From Flagellimonas allohymeniacidonis (GTDB lineage: Bacteria > Bacteroidota > Bacteroidia > Flavobacteriales > Flavobacteriaceae): 64,000 nt of DNA. Below the pieces are notes generated by a model. The model had not been told where the DNA came from. It made no database searches and was given only the letters and a program-made list of their open reading frames with translations. A program made the position numbers and the translations under genes. This document shows positions 27,071 through 33,674 of the stretch, piece by piece. The number at the start of each line of letters is the position of its first letter. The stretch's first letter is position 1. The DNA lies in assembly GCF_004296335.1 (NCBI RefSeq), contig NZ_SGIU01000002.1, forward strand, positions 261,882 to 325,881, given 5' to 3'.

Positions 27071-27487
27071 ATGAACAGAATAAAGTATTACTTGCTATTG
27101 ATTTTGGTTTTAATGATTGGAATCTTTCTGGTTTTCATTCTTAAGAATGGAACAAAAGAATTCGATAGCAACACTACTGAAATACCTCCACCATCTGACA
27201 ATGTTGAGAAGACCACGGTAGAATTTGAACGTGGAAAGGAAATTTTCATGGAAGATTGCCGAAAATGCCATGTTGCAAAATACATGAGACATAATTATCT
27301 GCATGACATTGTAGAGAAGGTGGGTGTTGAATATTTGAAACTATATATAACAAAACAAGATTCCTTGTTGAACGCCAAAGATGAATATGCTCTTGCTTTA
27401 AAAAATGAGTGGGGAAATAACGGAACCGTTCATAAGTTTAAGTACTCCGATGCCGAATTTGAGTTTTTGATTGAATATTTGAAATGA
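27071..27487 (+). CDS. Membrane-anchored mono-haem c-type cytochrome
   Basis: 138 residues from MNRIKYYLLLILVLMIGIFLVF, an uncleaved or signal anchor. The haem motif is CRKCH (in IFMEDCRKCHVAKYM). The C-terminal helix (YSDAEFEFLIEYLK) has the cytochrome-c sequence shape. At the place where an axial Met (MPxF) is expected the sequence is VHKF, so His may be the sixth ligand or the ligand may be absent. Small tethered electron carrier in the periplasm; partner oxidase not in the window. Its start overlaps no neighbour and lies 26 nt after the MORN-like gene. Confidence 0.78.
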   Translation: MNRIKYYLLLILVLMIGIFLVFILKNGTKEFDSNTTEIPPPSDNVEKTTVEFERGKEIFMEDCRKCHVAKYMRHNYLHDIVEKVGVEYLKLYITKQDSLLNAKDEYALALKNEWGNNGTVHKFKYSDAEFEFLIEYLK

Positions 27488-27565
27488 AAACTAAAACAAT
27501 ACGCGCTAGGACGCACAATAACACCACAAAATCTTGGCCGACAACACTTTTATACATTTAATAAA

Positions 27566-27943
27566 ATGAGTGAAATAGTTCAATTAATTGGCACTTATGA
27601 AATAGATGGACAAAAGGACGTTCATTTAATCGAATTGGGAATTGAAAAGAATCACCAGAATATTGATGTCGGACAAATTACACAGGCCCAAGAGGGAATT
27701 GACAAGATGAATTGGCAGACCCCATGGGATGAGAAATTTCTAAATTTTGATGGAACAATGATTATAGGTGATTGGATGGACACACCTAAGGACACTTCTA
27801 ACTTCACAAGACTGGCCTTTTTTCTTCATTTTCTAAATTTTGAAAAACCACTGCTAACACAATTCGGAGAAATTGATTTGATAAAACCTGTAATCTTACC
27901 AGATAGGTTGCGTTCAATTATTACCTATGAAAAGCCCAATTGA
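27566..27943 (+). CDS. Hypothetical cytosolic protein
   Basis: 125 residues, no signal peptide, no membrane helix and no motif that I recognise. It has several Trp/Phe-rich segments (MNWQTPWDEKFLNFDGTMIIGDW; FTRLAFFLHFLNF). It stands in a row of unrelated small genes on the plus strand, 78 nt after the cytochrome, in locally AT-rich DNA. An immunity-type role is conceivable from size and context only. Confidence 0.6.
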   Translation: MSEIVQLIGTYEIDGQKDVHLIELGIEKNHQNIDVGQITQAQEGIDKMNWQTPWDEKFLNFDGTMIIGDWMDTPKDTSNFTRLAFFLHFLNFEKPLLTQFGEIDLIKPVILPDRLRSIITYEKPN

Positions 27944-27957
27944 AAATTCTCAATAAA

Positions 27958-27985
27958 CAAAACCCCAACAATCCATTATCTTTAG
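27958..27985 (+). repeat. Promoter-like repeat copy B
   Basis: Second copy of the 28-nt element at 26352 (27 of 28 bases identical), 23 nt before the MORN-like gene at 28009. It contains TTATCTTTAG, a near -7 box. Confidence 0.8.
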
Positions 27986-28008
27986 GATAGAGTCAAGAAG
28001 TAAAGGAA

Positions 28009-28530
28009 ATGATTTTTATGAGCATAAATTATATAGCTGCACTATTATTTTCCCTATTCTCAATTTTGTGTAGTTTCGGACAAGACAATCTTGATATAAA
28101 AGAAATTTACATCGATAATGGGCTTGTCTACAAAGTCTCAAATAATACAAGATTCACAGGAGTTGCCCAGAAAGTTCGTAAAAATGGTCATGTAGTGTTT
28201 GAAGATTTTTATAATGATGGCGTAATACTCCACAGTATCAACTACTTTAATTCTCGGAACAAAGAACCCGCTGCAAAAACCATCTACCACAAAAACTTTG
28301 TCCCTAAACAAACAGTAAAGTATTTGTCAAATGAAAAAGGGGCATGGCAAGAGTTGACACATTATGATGAAAATGGACTCAAAATCCTCGAAGAAACCAA
28401 ACGAGATGGAATAATCACTTATAGTTGCGAATTCCTAAATGGTAAAAAACATGGTAAGGAATATTGCTTCGAGGAGGATGGCACTAAACTAACATTTTAC
28501 TACCGTAGGGGAAAAAAGATAAAACAATAG
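28009..28530 (+). CDS. Secreted MORN-like repeat protein (second)
   Basis: 173 residues; MSINYIAALLFSLFSILCSFGQ three codons in may be the true start. After the signal come MORN_2/YwqK-type units: NNTRFTGVAQKVRKNGHVVFEDFYNDG, NGLKILEETKRDGIITYSCEF and NGKKHGKEYCFEEDGTKLTFYYRRG. No enzyme motif. The 28-nt upstream repeat is nearly identical to that of the gene at 26421, so they may be coregulated or derived from one duplication. Function unknown; similar proteins are often labelled antitoxin components without proof. Confidence 0.7.
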   Translation: MIFMSINYIAALLFSLFSILCSFGQDNLDIKEIYIDNGLVYKVSNNTRFTGVAQKVRKNGHVVFEDFYNDGVILHSINYFNSRNKEPAAKTIYHKNFVPKQTVKYLSNEKGAWQELTHYDENGLKILEETKRDGIITYSCEFLNGKKHGKEYCFEEDGTKLTFYYRRGKKIKQ

Positions 28531-28567
28531 CTATTGGAAATTGAACTTAATACCATTCCCCTATAAA

Positions 28568-29128
28568 ATGATATTGACCGAAGAAAATATCGACGACCGC
28601 AAAATAGAACAACTGGTTGGTGAATCCATTAAATTGAATTGGAGAAAACCTGAAGCGAAAGGTGGCCCTGGTCTTTTTCTAAAATCCTTTATAAATAAGT
28701 CTGGTGGATTCGAAAGTATTCCAATTGACTCTAAATGTAATCTTGAAAAAAGGATAAACGGGCTATTACTGCATACCAATTTTTCAAATAAAATTGCTCT
28801 TATCCCAATTCCTAAAGATGATATTCTCGAGATAAAAATTACTCGTGGAAAAGAAGAAATTAACCCTACCCCTTTTTATCCCATGTGGATTTTGATGAAA
28901 TTAGGGGTTTCAGTTCTAAAAGCAAGGTATTTTGGTTTACGCATGAATCAGTACTCGATAGGACCAATGGAGCTAAACATAACAGCAAGAAATTATGAAA
29001 TGGACTTTGTAGCCAACGGCTTTTTGTTTGAGCGGCAATTGGATTTTTTGAAAGGTCTGGATTTGGGCGATAAACTGAATGTGATTCTAAAAGGTAAAGG
29101 AAAACCACATAAAATCTACTCTGAATAA
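28568..29128 (+). CDS. Hypothetical protein
   Basis: 186 residues from the ATG at MILTEENIDDRK; a TTG nine codons earlier is also in frame. No signal peptide or helix. Short sequence blocks such as NWRKPEAKGGPGLFLKSFI, PIPKDDILEIKITRGKEEINPTPFYP and LDFLKGLDLGDKLNVILKGKGKPH suggest a beta-rich soluble protein. Not recognised. It follows the MORN-like gene by 37 nt and precedes a lipoprotein gene by 20 nt, so these may be cotranscribed. Confidence 0.6.
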   Translation: MILTEENIDDRKIEQLVGESIKLNWRKPEAKGGPGLFLKSFINKSGGFESIPIDSKCNLEKRINGLLLHTNFSNKIALIPIPKDDILEIKITRGKEEINPTPFYPMWILMKLGVSVLKARYFGLRMNQYSIGPMELNITARNYEMDFVANGFLFERQLDFLKGLDLGDKLNVILKGKGKPHKIYSE

Positions 29129-29148
29129 TACAAGGAATAATTGAACCC

Positions 29149-29799
29149 ATGAGGAAAACTTTGTTGACAATCCCAATTTGCATGATTTTCAGCTTTTGCA
29201 ATACAAAAACTAAGGAAGAGAAATTTTGGGAATGGTTCTCAAAAAATAATCTAACCTATTACAAAGAGGTTGATGGAATTGACACTACTAAACCCCTATT
29301 TCAAAAACTCAATTCAGAATTGTCTAAGGTGGACAATGAGCTCACCTGGGAATTTAGCCCTATTATGGACAATGGCATTAGAGAATTAACGATTTCCGCG
29401 GACGGAATTGAAGAGTTCTTTCCTGCAGTGGAGAAACTAGTTCAGGCGGCACCAGAAATAACAAATTGGAAAATAAACGCATTTCGTCAAAGAATTCCTG
29501 GTGATGATTTGAAGATTAATTATGGTGATTTTTCCGTTTCATACTCCGATATATTCTTCAAGTATGTGGACGAAGGACACAAAATTGGTATTCAGCTTTT
29601 TATTAGGGGTTTTGATGGAAATGGACATAAACAAAATGCCATTTATATTCTTTTGGATGGATTAATTGGAGAATACGATACAGTGACTCAAATTGAATGG
29701 ATTGAGTGGAAAAAATTAGATGAATCAAAAACCGGTCAACTTTTTAAATTTTACGAATTAAGAAATTTGGTTGATCGAAAGAAAGAAGAAACCAAATAG
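29149..29799 (+). CDS. Lipoprotein of unknown family
   Basis: 216 residues. MRKTLLTIPICMIFSFC is a lipoprotein signal with Cys17. The mature part starts EKFWEWFSKNN and contains ELTWEFSPIMDNGIRELTISADGIEEFFPAVEKLVQAAPEITNWKINAFRQR. I have the impression of a recurring but uncharacterised bacterial family with this FWxWF...ISADGI...WKIxAFRQR pattern; I cannot name it. The C-terminal QNAIYILLDGLIGEYDTVTQIEWIEW looks compactly folded. Last gene of the small-gene row. Confidence 0.68.
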   Translation: MRKTLLTIPICMIFSFCNTKTKEEKFWEWFSKNNLTYYKEVDGIDTTKPLFQKLNSELSKVDNELTWEFSPIMDNGIRELTISADGIEEFFPAVEKLVQAAPEITNWKINAFRQRIPGDDLKINYGDFSVSYSDIFFKYVDEGHKIGIQLFIRGFDGNGHKQNAIYILLDGLIGEYDTVTQIEWIEWKKLDESKTGQLFKFYELRNLVDRKKEETK

Positions 29800-29855
29800 C
29801 ACTTTACATTCACGCAATTTCTTGATAAGAAATAAAGACTAAATCTTACTATTAT

Positions 29856-30065
29856 TTACCCCCTCAAAACCCCACAAATACTTCGCAAAGCAGCCGCCAC
29901 ATTTTGAATTTCGGCTCGGGCAAAAGCACCTTCCTCTACATAAAATAGCATTTCGACACCCTGATCCAATACTTCAGCTAGTTTACTTGGTGAGCCATAG
30001 CCCTCCTTGATCATATTGAACAAGTGTTTTGGCTTTTGACTCTCTTCATTTTCATCCATCGTCAT
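29856..30065 (-). CDS. 69-residue protein divergent from XRE regulator
   Basis: The sequence begins MTMDENEESQKPKHLFNMIKEG, then SPSKLAEVLDQGVEMLFYVEEGAFARAEIQNVAAALRSICGVL. It is mostly predicted helical with no known motif. Two starts two codons apart are possible; the first ATG lies inside the first operator (30061-30078). It is divergent from a 71-residue XRE regulator and shares twin operators with it, which suggests a controlled pair (regulator plus partner or antitoxin-like protein). Function unknown. Confidence 0.6.
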   Translation of the reverse strand: MTMDENEESQKPKHLFNMIKEGYGSPSKLAEVLDQGVEMLFYVEEGAFARAEIQNVAAALRSICGVLRG

Positions 30066-30078
30066 AATTATTTATGAC
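30061..30078. promoter_or_regulatory. Operator 1 GTCATAA-N4-TTATGAC
   Basis: An inverted repeat with 7-bp arms and a 4-bp spacer. It overlaps or abuts the start of the minus-strand 69-residue gene. It has the same arms and spacing as operator 2, centres 43 bp apart. Confidence 0.75.
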
Positions 30079-30102
30079 ATAAATATAATTAAAAATCAAC
30101 AT

Positions 30103-30122
30103 AGTCATAACATGTTATGACT
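30103..30122. promoter_or_regulatory. Operator 2, 20-bp perfect palindrome
   Basis: GTCATAA-CATG-TTATGAC with one more paired base on each side. It lies about 50 nt before the XRE gene. Together with operator 1 it is the probable binding site of the XRE protein. Confidence 0.78.
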
Positions 30123-30171
30123 TTTTATCAGTTTAATCTATTCAAATTTGCCTTGTACGTAATAATTTATT

Positions 30172-30387
30172 GTGACGAGGAAAGAGCTTTCCATAAAAAT
30201 TGGGAATAGAATCAAACAGTTGAGAAATGAGAGAAATATTTCCCAAGCTGAATTAGGACGACTTTGCAATCGCGATAAACAACACATCGAGCTTATCGAA
30301 AACCATAAGGTTTCTGCAAACACGTACACACTCTACACTATAGCAACGGCTCTGAACATCGAACTCAAAGAACTGTTTGACTTTTAA
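30172..30387 (+). CDS. XRE-family helix-turn-helix regulator
   Basis: 71 residues with a GTG start; no in-frame ATG exists upstream near it. The whole protein is one HTH_3/cro-C1 domain: IGNRIKQLRNERNISQAELGRLCNRDKQHIELIENHKVSANTYTLYTIATALNIELKELFDF. Size and form resemble controller (C) proteins of restriction-modification systems and small flavobacterial regulators. No restriction or methylase gene is within the window. The twin GTCATAA/TTATGAC operators in the divergent intergenic region are its likely sites, implying autoregulation. The cyclase gene follows 25 nt after its stop. Confidence 0.85.
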   Translation: MTRKELSIKIGNRIKQLRNERNISQAELGRLCNRDKQHIELIENHKVSANTYTLYTIATALNIELKELFDF

Positions 30388-30412
30388 GCATTCCCGCAGT
30401 ACCTTAAGCGGT

Positions 30413-31240
30413 ATGAAGCGTTTAAATTCCAATATCCTATTTGCACTAGCTGTTTTCACCCTGCTTTTGGGCTGCAACCCACAACCCAAAACCCCCGAGC
30501 CAAGCGAACCCATCAACAAGACCCAAAAGATTGTCGACCTCTCGCACGATTATTCCAAAGAGACCATTTACTGGGTCACCGCCAAAGAATTTGAGCTCGA
30601 TACCGTTTTTGAGGGCCAGACCGATAAGGGCTATTACTATTCCGCCTATAATATTGCCACGGCCGAACATGGTGGCACCCATATCGATGCCCCCATCCAC
30701 TTTTCCGCCGGCAAACAGACCGTTGATGAAATTCCGCTGGAGCGTTTGGTGGGCCCGGCCATCAAAATAGATGTATCGGCCAAGGTCATGGCCAATCCCG
30801 ATTATTTGGTCAGCGTGCAAGACTTTTTGGATTGGGAGGCCGAACAAAAACAAGAGATTCCCGATGGCAGCATTGTGCTCCTACAAACCGGCTATTCCCA
30901 ATTTTATCCCGATAAAATGAAGTATATGGGCACCGACCAACGCGGGGACGAAGCCATTAAGTTGATGCACTTTCCGGGGCTAGCACCCGAGGCGGCAGAA
31001 TGGCTAGTCAACAACCGAAACATCAACGCCATAGGTCTCGATACCCCCAGCATCGATTACGGGCAATCGCAGTATTTTGAAAGCCATGTGGTGTTGCTCT
31101 CCCATAATATCCCGGCCTTTGAAAACCTCACCAACCTTGACCAACTTCCCAAAACAGGATTTGAAATTGTGGCCCTGCCCATGAAGATCAAAGGGGGCAG
31201 TGGTGCCCCATTGCGTATTATCGCTCTGTTGCAGGAATAA
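30413..31240 (+). CDS. Cyclase-family (kynurenine formamidase-like) lipoprotein
   Basis: 275 residues from MKRLNSNILFALAVFTLLLGC, a lipoprotein signal (Cys21); a longer in-frame start is unlikely. The metal-binding motif HGGTHIDAPIHF matches HxGTHxDxPxHF of the cyclase/metal-dependent amidohydrolase family. Other blocks are IVLLQTGYSQFYP and NAIGLDTPSIDYG, as in arylformamidases and isatin hydrolases. The enzyme probably opens or hydrolyses a cyclic or N-formyl substrate in the periplasm. A kynurenine pathway is not visible nearby, so the substrate is open. Codon style differs visibly (more GC-rich) from the small genes before it. Confidence 0.88.
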   Translation: MKRLNSNILFALAVFTLLLGCNPQPKTPEPSEPINKTQKIVDLSHDYSKETIYWVTAKEFELDTVFEGQTDKGYYYSAYNIATAEHGGTHIDAPIHFSAGKQTVDEIPLERLVGPAIKIDVSAKVMANPDYLVSVQDFLDWEAEQKQEIPDGSIVLLQTGYSQFYPDKMKYMGTDQRGDEAIKLMHFPGLAPEAAEWLVNNRNINAIGLDTPSIDYGQSQYFESHVVLLSHNIPAFENLTNLDQLPKTGFEIVALPMKIKGGSGAPLRIIALLQE

Positions 31241-31268
31241 AAAAACACCCAAGCAAAAGCTTGGGTGC
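31240..31268 (-). terminator. Terminator of tandem-repeat lipoprotein gene
   Basis: CACCCAAGC-AAAA-GCTTGGGTG perfect 9-bp stem (31246-31267). On the minus strand it is followed by a run of T, so it ends the minus-strand gene; the plus side lacks a T run. Confidence 0.88.
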
Positions 31269-31315
31269 CTATAGGGTGACCACGTTAGGAAAGCACTAAC
31301 TAATCCTCTTTTTCA

Positions 31316-32635
31316 TTAATTGCGGGTCACCGTAATGGAGTTCGACAGCGCGTAAAAGCCCTCAAAATCTGCCACATTCTTACCGGCAGCCAAACCTTGA
31401 AGCCCATCTTCGTAGGTCAAATGCCAAATAAGGCACACCCCTACCCCTGCGGGGTCAAAGTCTACGCCCTCAACAGCCTCAATGGTTGGGGGAAGGCCCA
31501 AAATAGTATTTTGGTCGTCGGTAATTACAAAGGTCTGCTTGCTTCCAGTAAGTTCGCTATCGTCCAAGCTAATTCCACTCACCATATCAGGATACCCATC
31601 AATGGAAAATGTAAATGGACCTCCGGAGAGAACTCCGGCATTCAATCCGTTTCGGGTCACGGTCAGGGAATTCGAAAGGGCGTAAAAGCCTTCCAAATCG
31701 GACACATTGTTGCCAGCCTCCAATCCGGTCAAGCCAGGTTCGTAGGTGATATGCCAAATAAGACATACCCCAACACCGGCGGCATCAAAATCAACCCCTT
31801 CCACCGCATCGATTGTTGGGGGAAGGCCTAAAATATTGTTCTGGTCATCGGTAATCACCCATCTTTGGGTGCTTCCGGTCAAGTTGGTGGCATCCAAGGT
31901 CACCCCGCTCACCATATCGGGGGTTCCATCGACCGTAAACTCATACGGCCCTCCACCGATAACACCGGCATTTAAACCGTTGCGGGTGACGGTCAAGGCG
32001 TTGGACAGCGCATAGGCCCCATTAAAATCGGAAACGTTCATTCCAGGTTCCAATCCAGTCAGTCCCGGTTCGTAGGTCAAGTGCCAAATGAGGCATACCC
32101 CTACTCCAGCAGCATCAAAATCGACACCTTCCACTGCTTCAATAGTTGGGGGAAGTCCCAAAATATTGTTCACATCATCCGTAATCACAAAAGTTTGATT
32201 TGCGCCGTTCAAATTGGTGGCATCCAAGGTAACACCTGAGACCATGTCGGGATTTCCATCCACGATAAATTCATACGGTCCACCAGAAAGTACCCCAGCG
32301 TTCAAGCCATTGCGCACCACCACAATAAAGTTGGACAGGTCAAAGTCGCCCACAAAATCGTTGGTGTTCAAACCGGGTTCCAAACCTTGAAGGTCATCTT
32401 CGTACACCAAGTGATAAATGTAGCAAGAGCCCGTACCGGCAGCGTCAAAATCAACGCCCTCCACAGCCTCCAAAGTAGGGGGAATTCCCAAAACGTTGTT
32501 CATGTCGTCGGTGATGACGTAGGTGCGGTTGCTGCCCACCAAATTGCTGGCATCCAAGCTAATGCCCGATACCATATCGGGTGTGCCATCAACGATAATG
32601 CTAAAAGGTCCTCCGGATAGGGTTCCGGCGTTCAA
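31316..32635 (-). repeat. Four in-frame 330-bp coding repeats
   Basis: Unit borders on the DNA are 32306-32635, 31976-32305, 31646-31975 and 31319-31645. Units 2-4 are clearly closer to each other than to unit 1 (which has CYIYHLVYED where the others have CLIWHLTYE). This suggests recent expansion or gene conversion within the gene. Confidence 0.85.
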
Positions 32636-32725
32636 AACAATGGGTTCATCATCCGAATCCCCTTTGCAGGAGACCAGGAAAACCCCAATTGCCAAAAGCA
32701 GTAGTAAAGATTTTAAGTTGTTCAT
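31316..32725 (-). CDS. Lipoprotein with four tandem 110-residue repeats
   Basis: 469 residues. MNNLKSLLLLLAIGVFLVSC is a lipoprotein signal (Cys20), followed by an acidic linker. Four nearly identical units then fill the protein: residues 31-140, 141-250, 251-360 and 361-469. Each reads GLNAG-LSGGPF...VDG-PDMVSG...ITDDxNNILGLPPT...EAVEGVDFD-AG-G-CLIWHLTYE...SNxLTVTRN. Each has one Cys. The protein is probably a beta-rich, surface-exposed adhesive or scaffold lipoprotein. Similar repeats occur singly in large flavobacterial surface proteins. The gene is alone, terminated at 31.24 kb. Confidence 0.85.
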   Translation of the reverse strand: MNNLKSLLLLLAIGVFLVSCKGDSDDEPIVLNAGTLSGGPFSIIVDGTPDMVSGISLDASNLVGSNRTYVITDDMNNVLGIPPTLEAVEGVDFDAAGTGSCYIYHLVYEDDLQGLEPGLNTNDFVGDFDLSNFIVVVRNGLNAGVLSGGPYEFIVDGNPDMVSGVTLDATNLNGANQTFVITDDVNNILGLPPTIEAVEGVDFDAAGVGVCLIWHLTYEPGLTGLEPGMNVSDFNGAYALSNALTVTRNGLNAGVIGGGPYEFTVDGTPDMVSGVTLDATNLTGSTQRWVITDDQNNILGLPPTIDAVEGVDFDAAGVGVCLIWHITYEPGLTGLEAGNNVSDLEGFYALSNSLTVTRNGLNAGVLSGGPFTFSIDGYPDMVSGISLDDSELTGSKQTFVITDDQNTILGLPPTIEAVEGVDFDPAGVGVCLIWHLTYEDGLQGLAAGKNVADFEGFYALSNSITVTRN

Positions 32726-32901
32726 TGCGAAGTTTTTTTAATTGTTTCACAAAGAAACTGGCGAGTTATTGCAGAAGTATCACATAAAAATCAATATTCA
32801 TTATCCATTGATTTTCAGAGTTTTATGATAAAAAGAGTGGAGAATTGTAAAGATTGGCCCAGAAATTAGACTTTTTAAGAGGTGTACCCCACAAATTTGA
32901 A

Positions 32902-32922
32902 ACGAAACGGTGAAGGTTTCGT
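32902..32922. promoter_or_regulatory. Inverted repeat before response regulator
   Basis: ACGAAAC-GGTGAAG-GTTTCGT: 7-bp arms, 7-base spacer, 29 nt before the response-regulator ATG. Could be an operator for autoregulation or a small hairpin. Confidence 0.4.
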
Positions 32923-32950
32923 GATACTTTACATCTTATTTCGTCTTATT

Positions 32951-33664
32951 ATGAAAAAAGTTCTGATTGTTGAAGATGATTCCGAGATCATTCATCTGTT
33001 GGAAATACATTTAAAGGACCTCGGTTGCCAAGTGCTATCGGAAACGCGAGGCGATGCCGGACTCCGGAAGGCCATCAATGAAAATCCCGATTTGATCATT
33101 TTGGATGTGATGCTGCCGGAAATGGACGGTATTGAGGTCTGCCAAAAAATCAGGGCCAACAACATCACCTCTCCCATTATGATGCTTACCGCCCGATCGG
33201 AAGAAATTGACAAGGTTTTGGGCTTGGAAGTCGGCGCTGATGACTATTTGACCAAACCCTTTAGCGTTCGCGAGTTTCTTGCCCGGGTAAAGGCCATTTT
33301 CCGTAGGCAAAAAATGGGAGACACGGCCAAGGCATTGAACGGCAATCTCAAGTTGATGGAGTTCGATATGCTTTCCATCAATATTGAAATGCGTAAGGTG
33401 TTGTTGGATGGAAAAAAGGTGGAACTCTCCCCCAAAGAATTTGAACTTTTGGTTTTATTATCCTCCAACCCCGGAAAAAGCTACGACCGCACCCAACTGT
33501 TGAACATGATCTGGGGCTACGACTTTCAAGGCTACGAGCATACCGTGAATTCACATATTAACCGACTGCGCTCTAAAATTGAGCCCGATATGAGCAATCC
33601 CAAGTTTATTTTGACCACTTGGGGCGTGGGCTACAAATTCAACGAAGAACTGGCGGAAGCCTAA
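32951..33664 (+). CDS. OmpR-family response regulator
   Basis: 237 residues from the ATG giving MKKVLIVEDDSEIIHLLEIHL; upstream in-frame codons are not needed. The receiver domain has phospho-acceptor DLIILDVMLPEMDG and KPF (TKPFSVREFLARVKAIFRR). The C-terminal winged-helix DNA-binding domain (VELSPKEFELLVLLSSNPGKSYDRTQLLNMIWG) has the OmpR/PhoB form. A sensor kinase gene follows after 10 nt. Target genes are unknown; the 225-nt leader holds an inverted repeat that may be its own site. Confidence 0.94.
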   Translation: MKKVLIVEDDSEIIHLLEIHLKDLGCQVLSETRGDAGLRKAINENPDLIILDVMLPEMDGIEVCQKIRANNITSPIMMLTARSEEIDKVLGLEVGADDYLTKPFSVREFLARVKAIFRRQKMGDTAKALNGNLKLMEFDMLSINIEMRKVLLDGKKVELSPKEFELLVLLSSNPGKSYDRTQLLNMIWGYDFQGYEHTVNSHINRLRSKIEPDMSNPKFILTTWGVGYKFNEELAEA

Positions 33665-33674
33665 GCTGACCAAC

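Noticed and set aside
31397-31831. 144-codon plus-strand frame in the repeat lipoprotein
   Set aside because: Mirror frame of the 330-bp repeats; its repeats come from the real gene on the minus strand.
31316-32635. Regularly spaced repeats that could suggest a CRISPR array
   Set aside because: Units are 330 bp, contiguous and in frame with a coding sequence; no short repeats with spacers and no cas genes.
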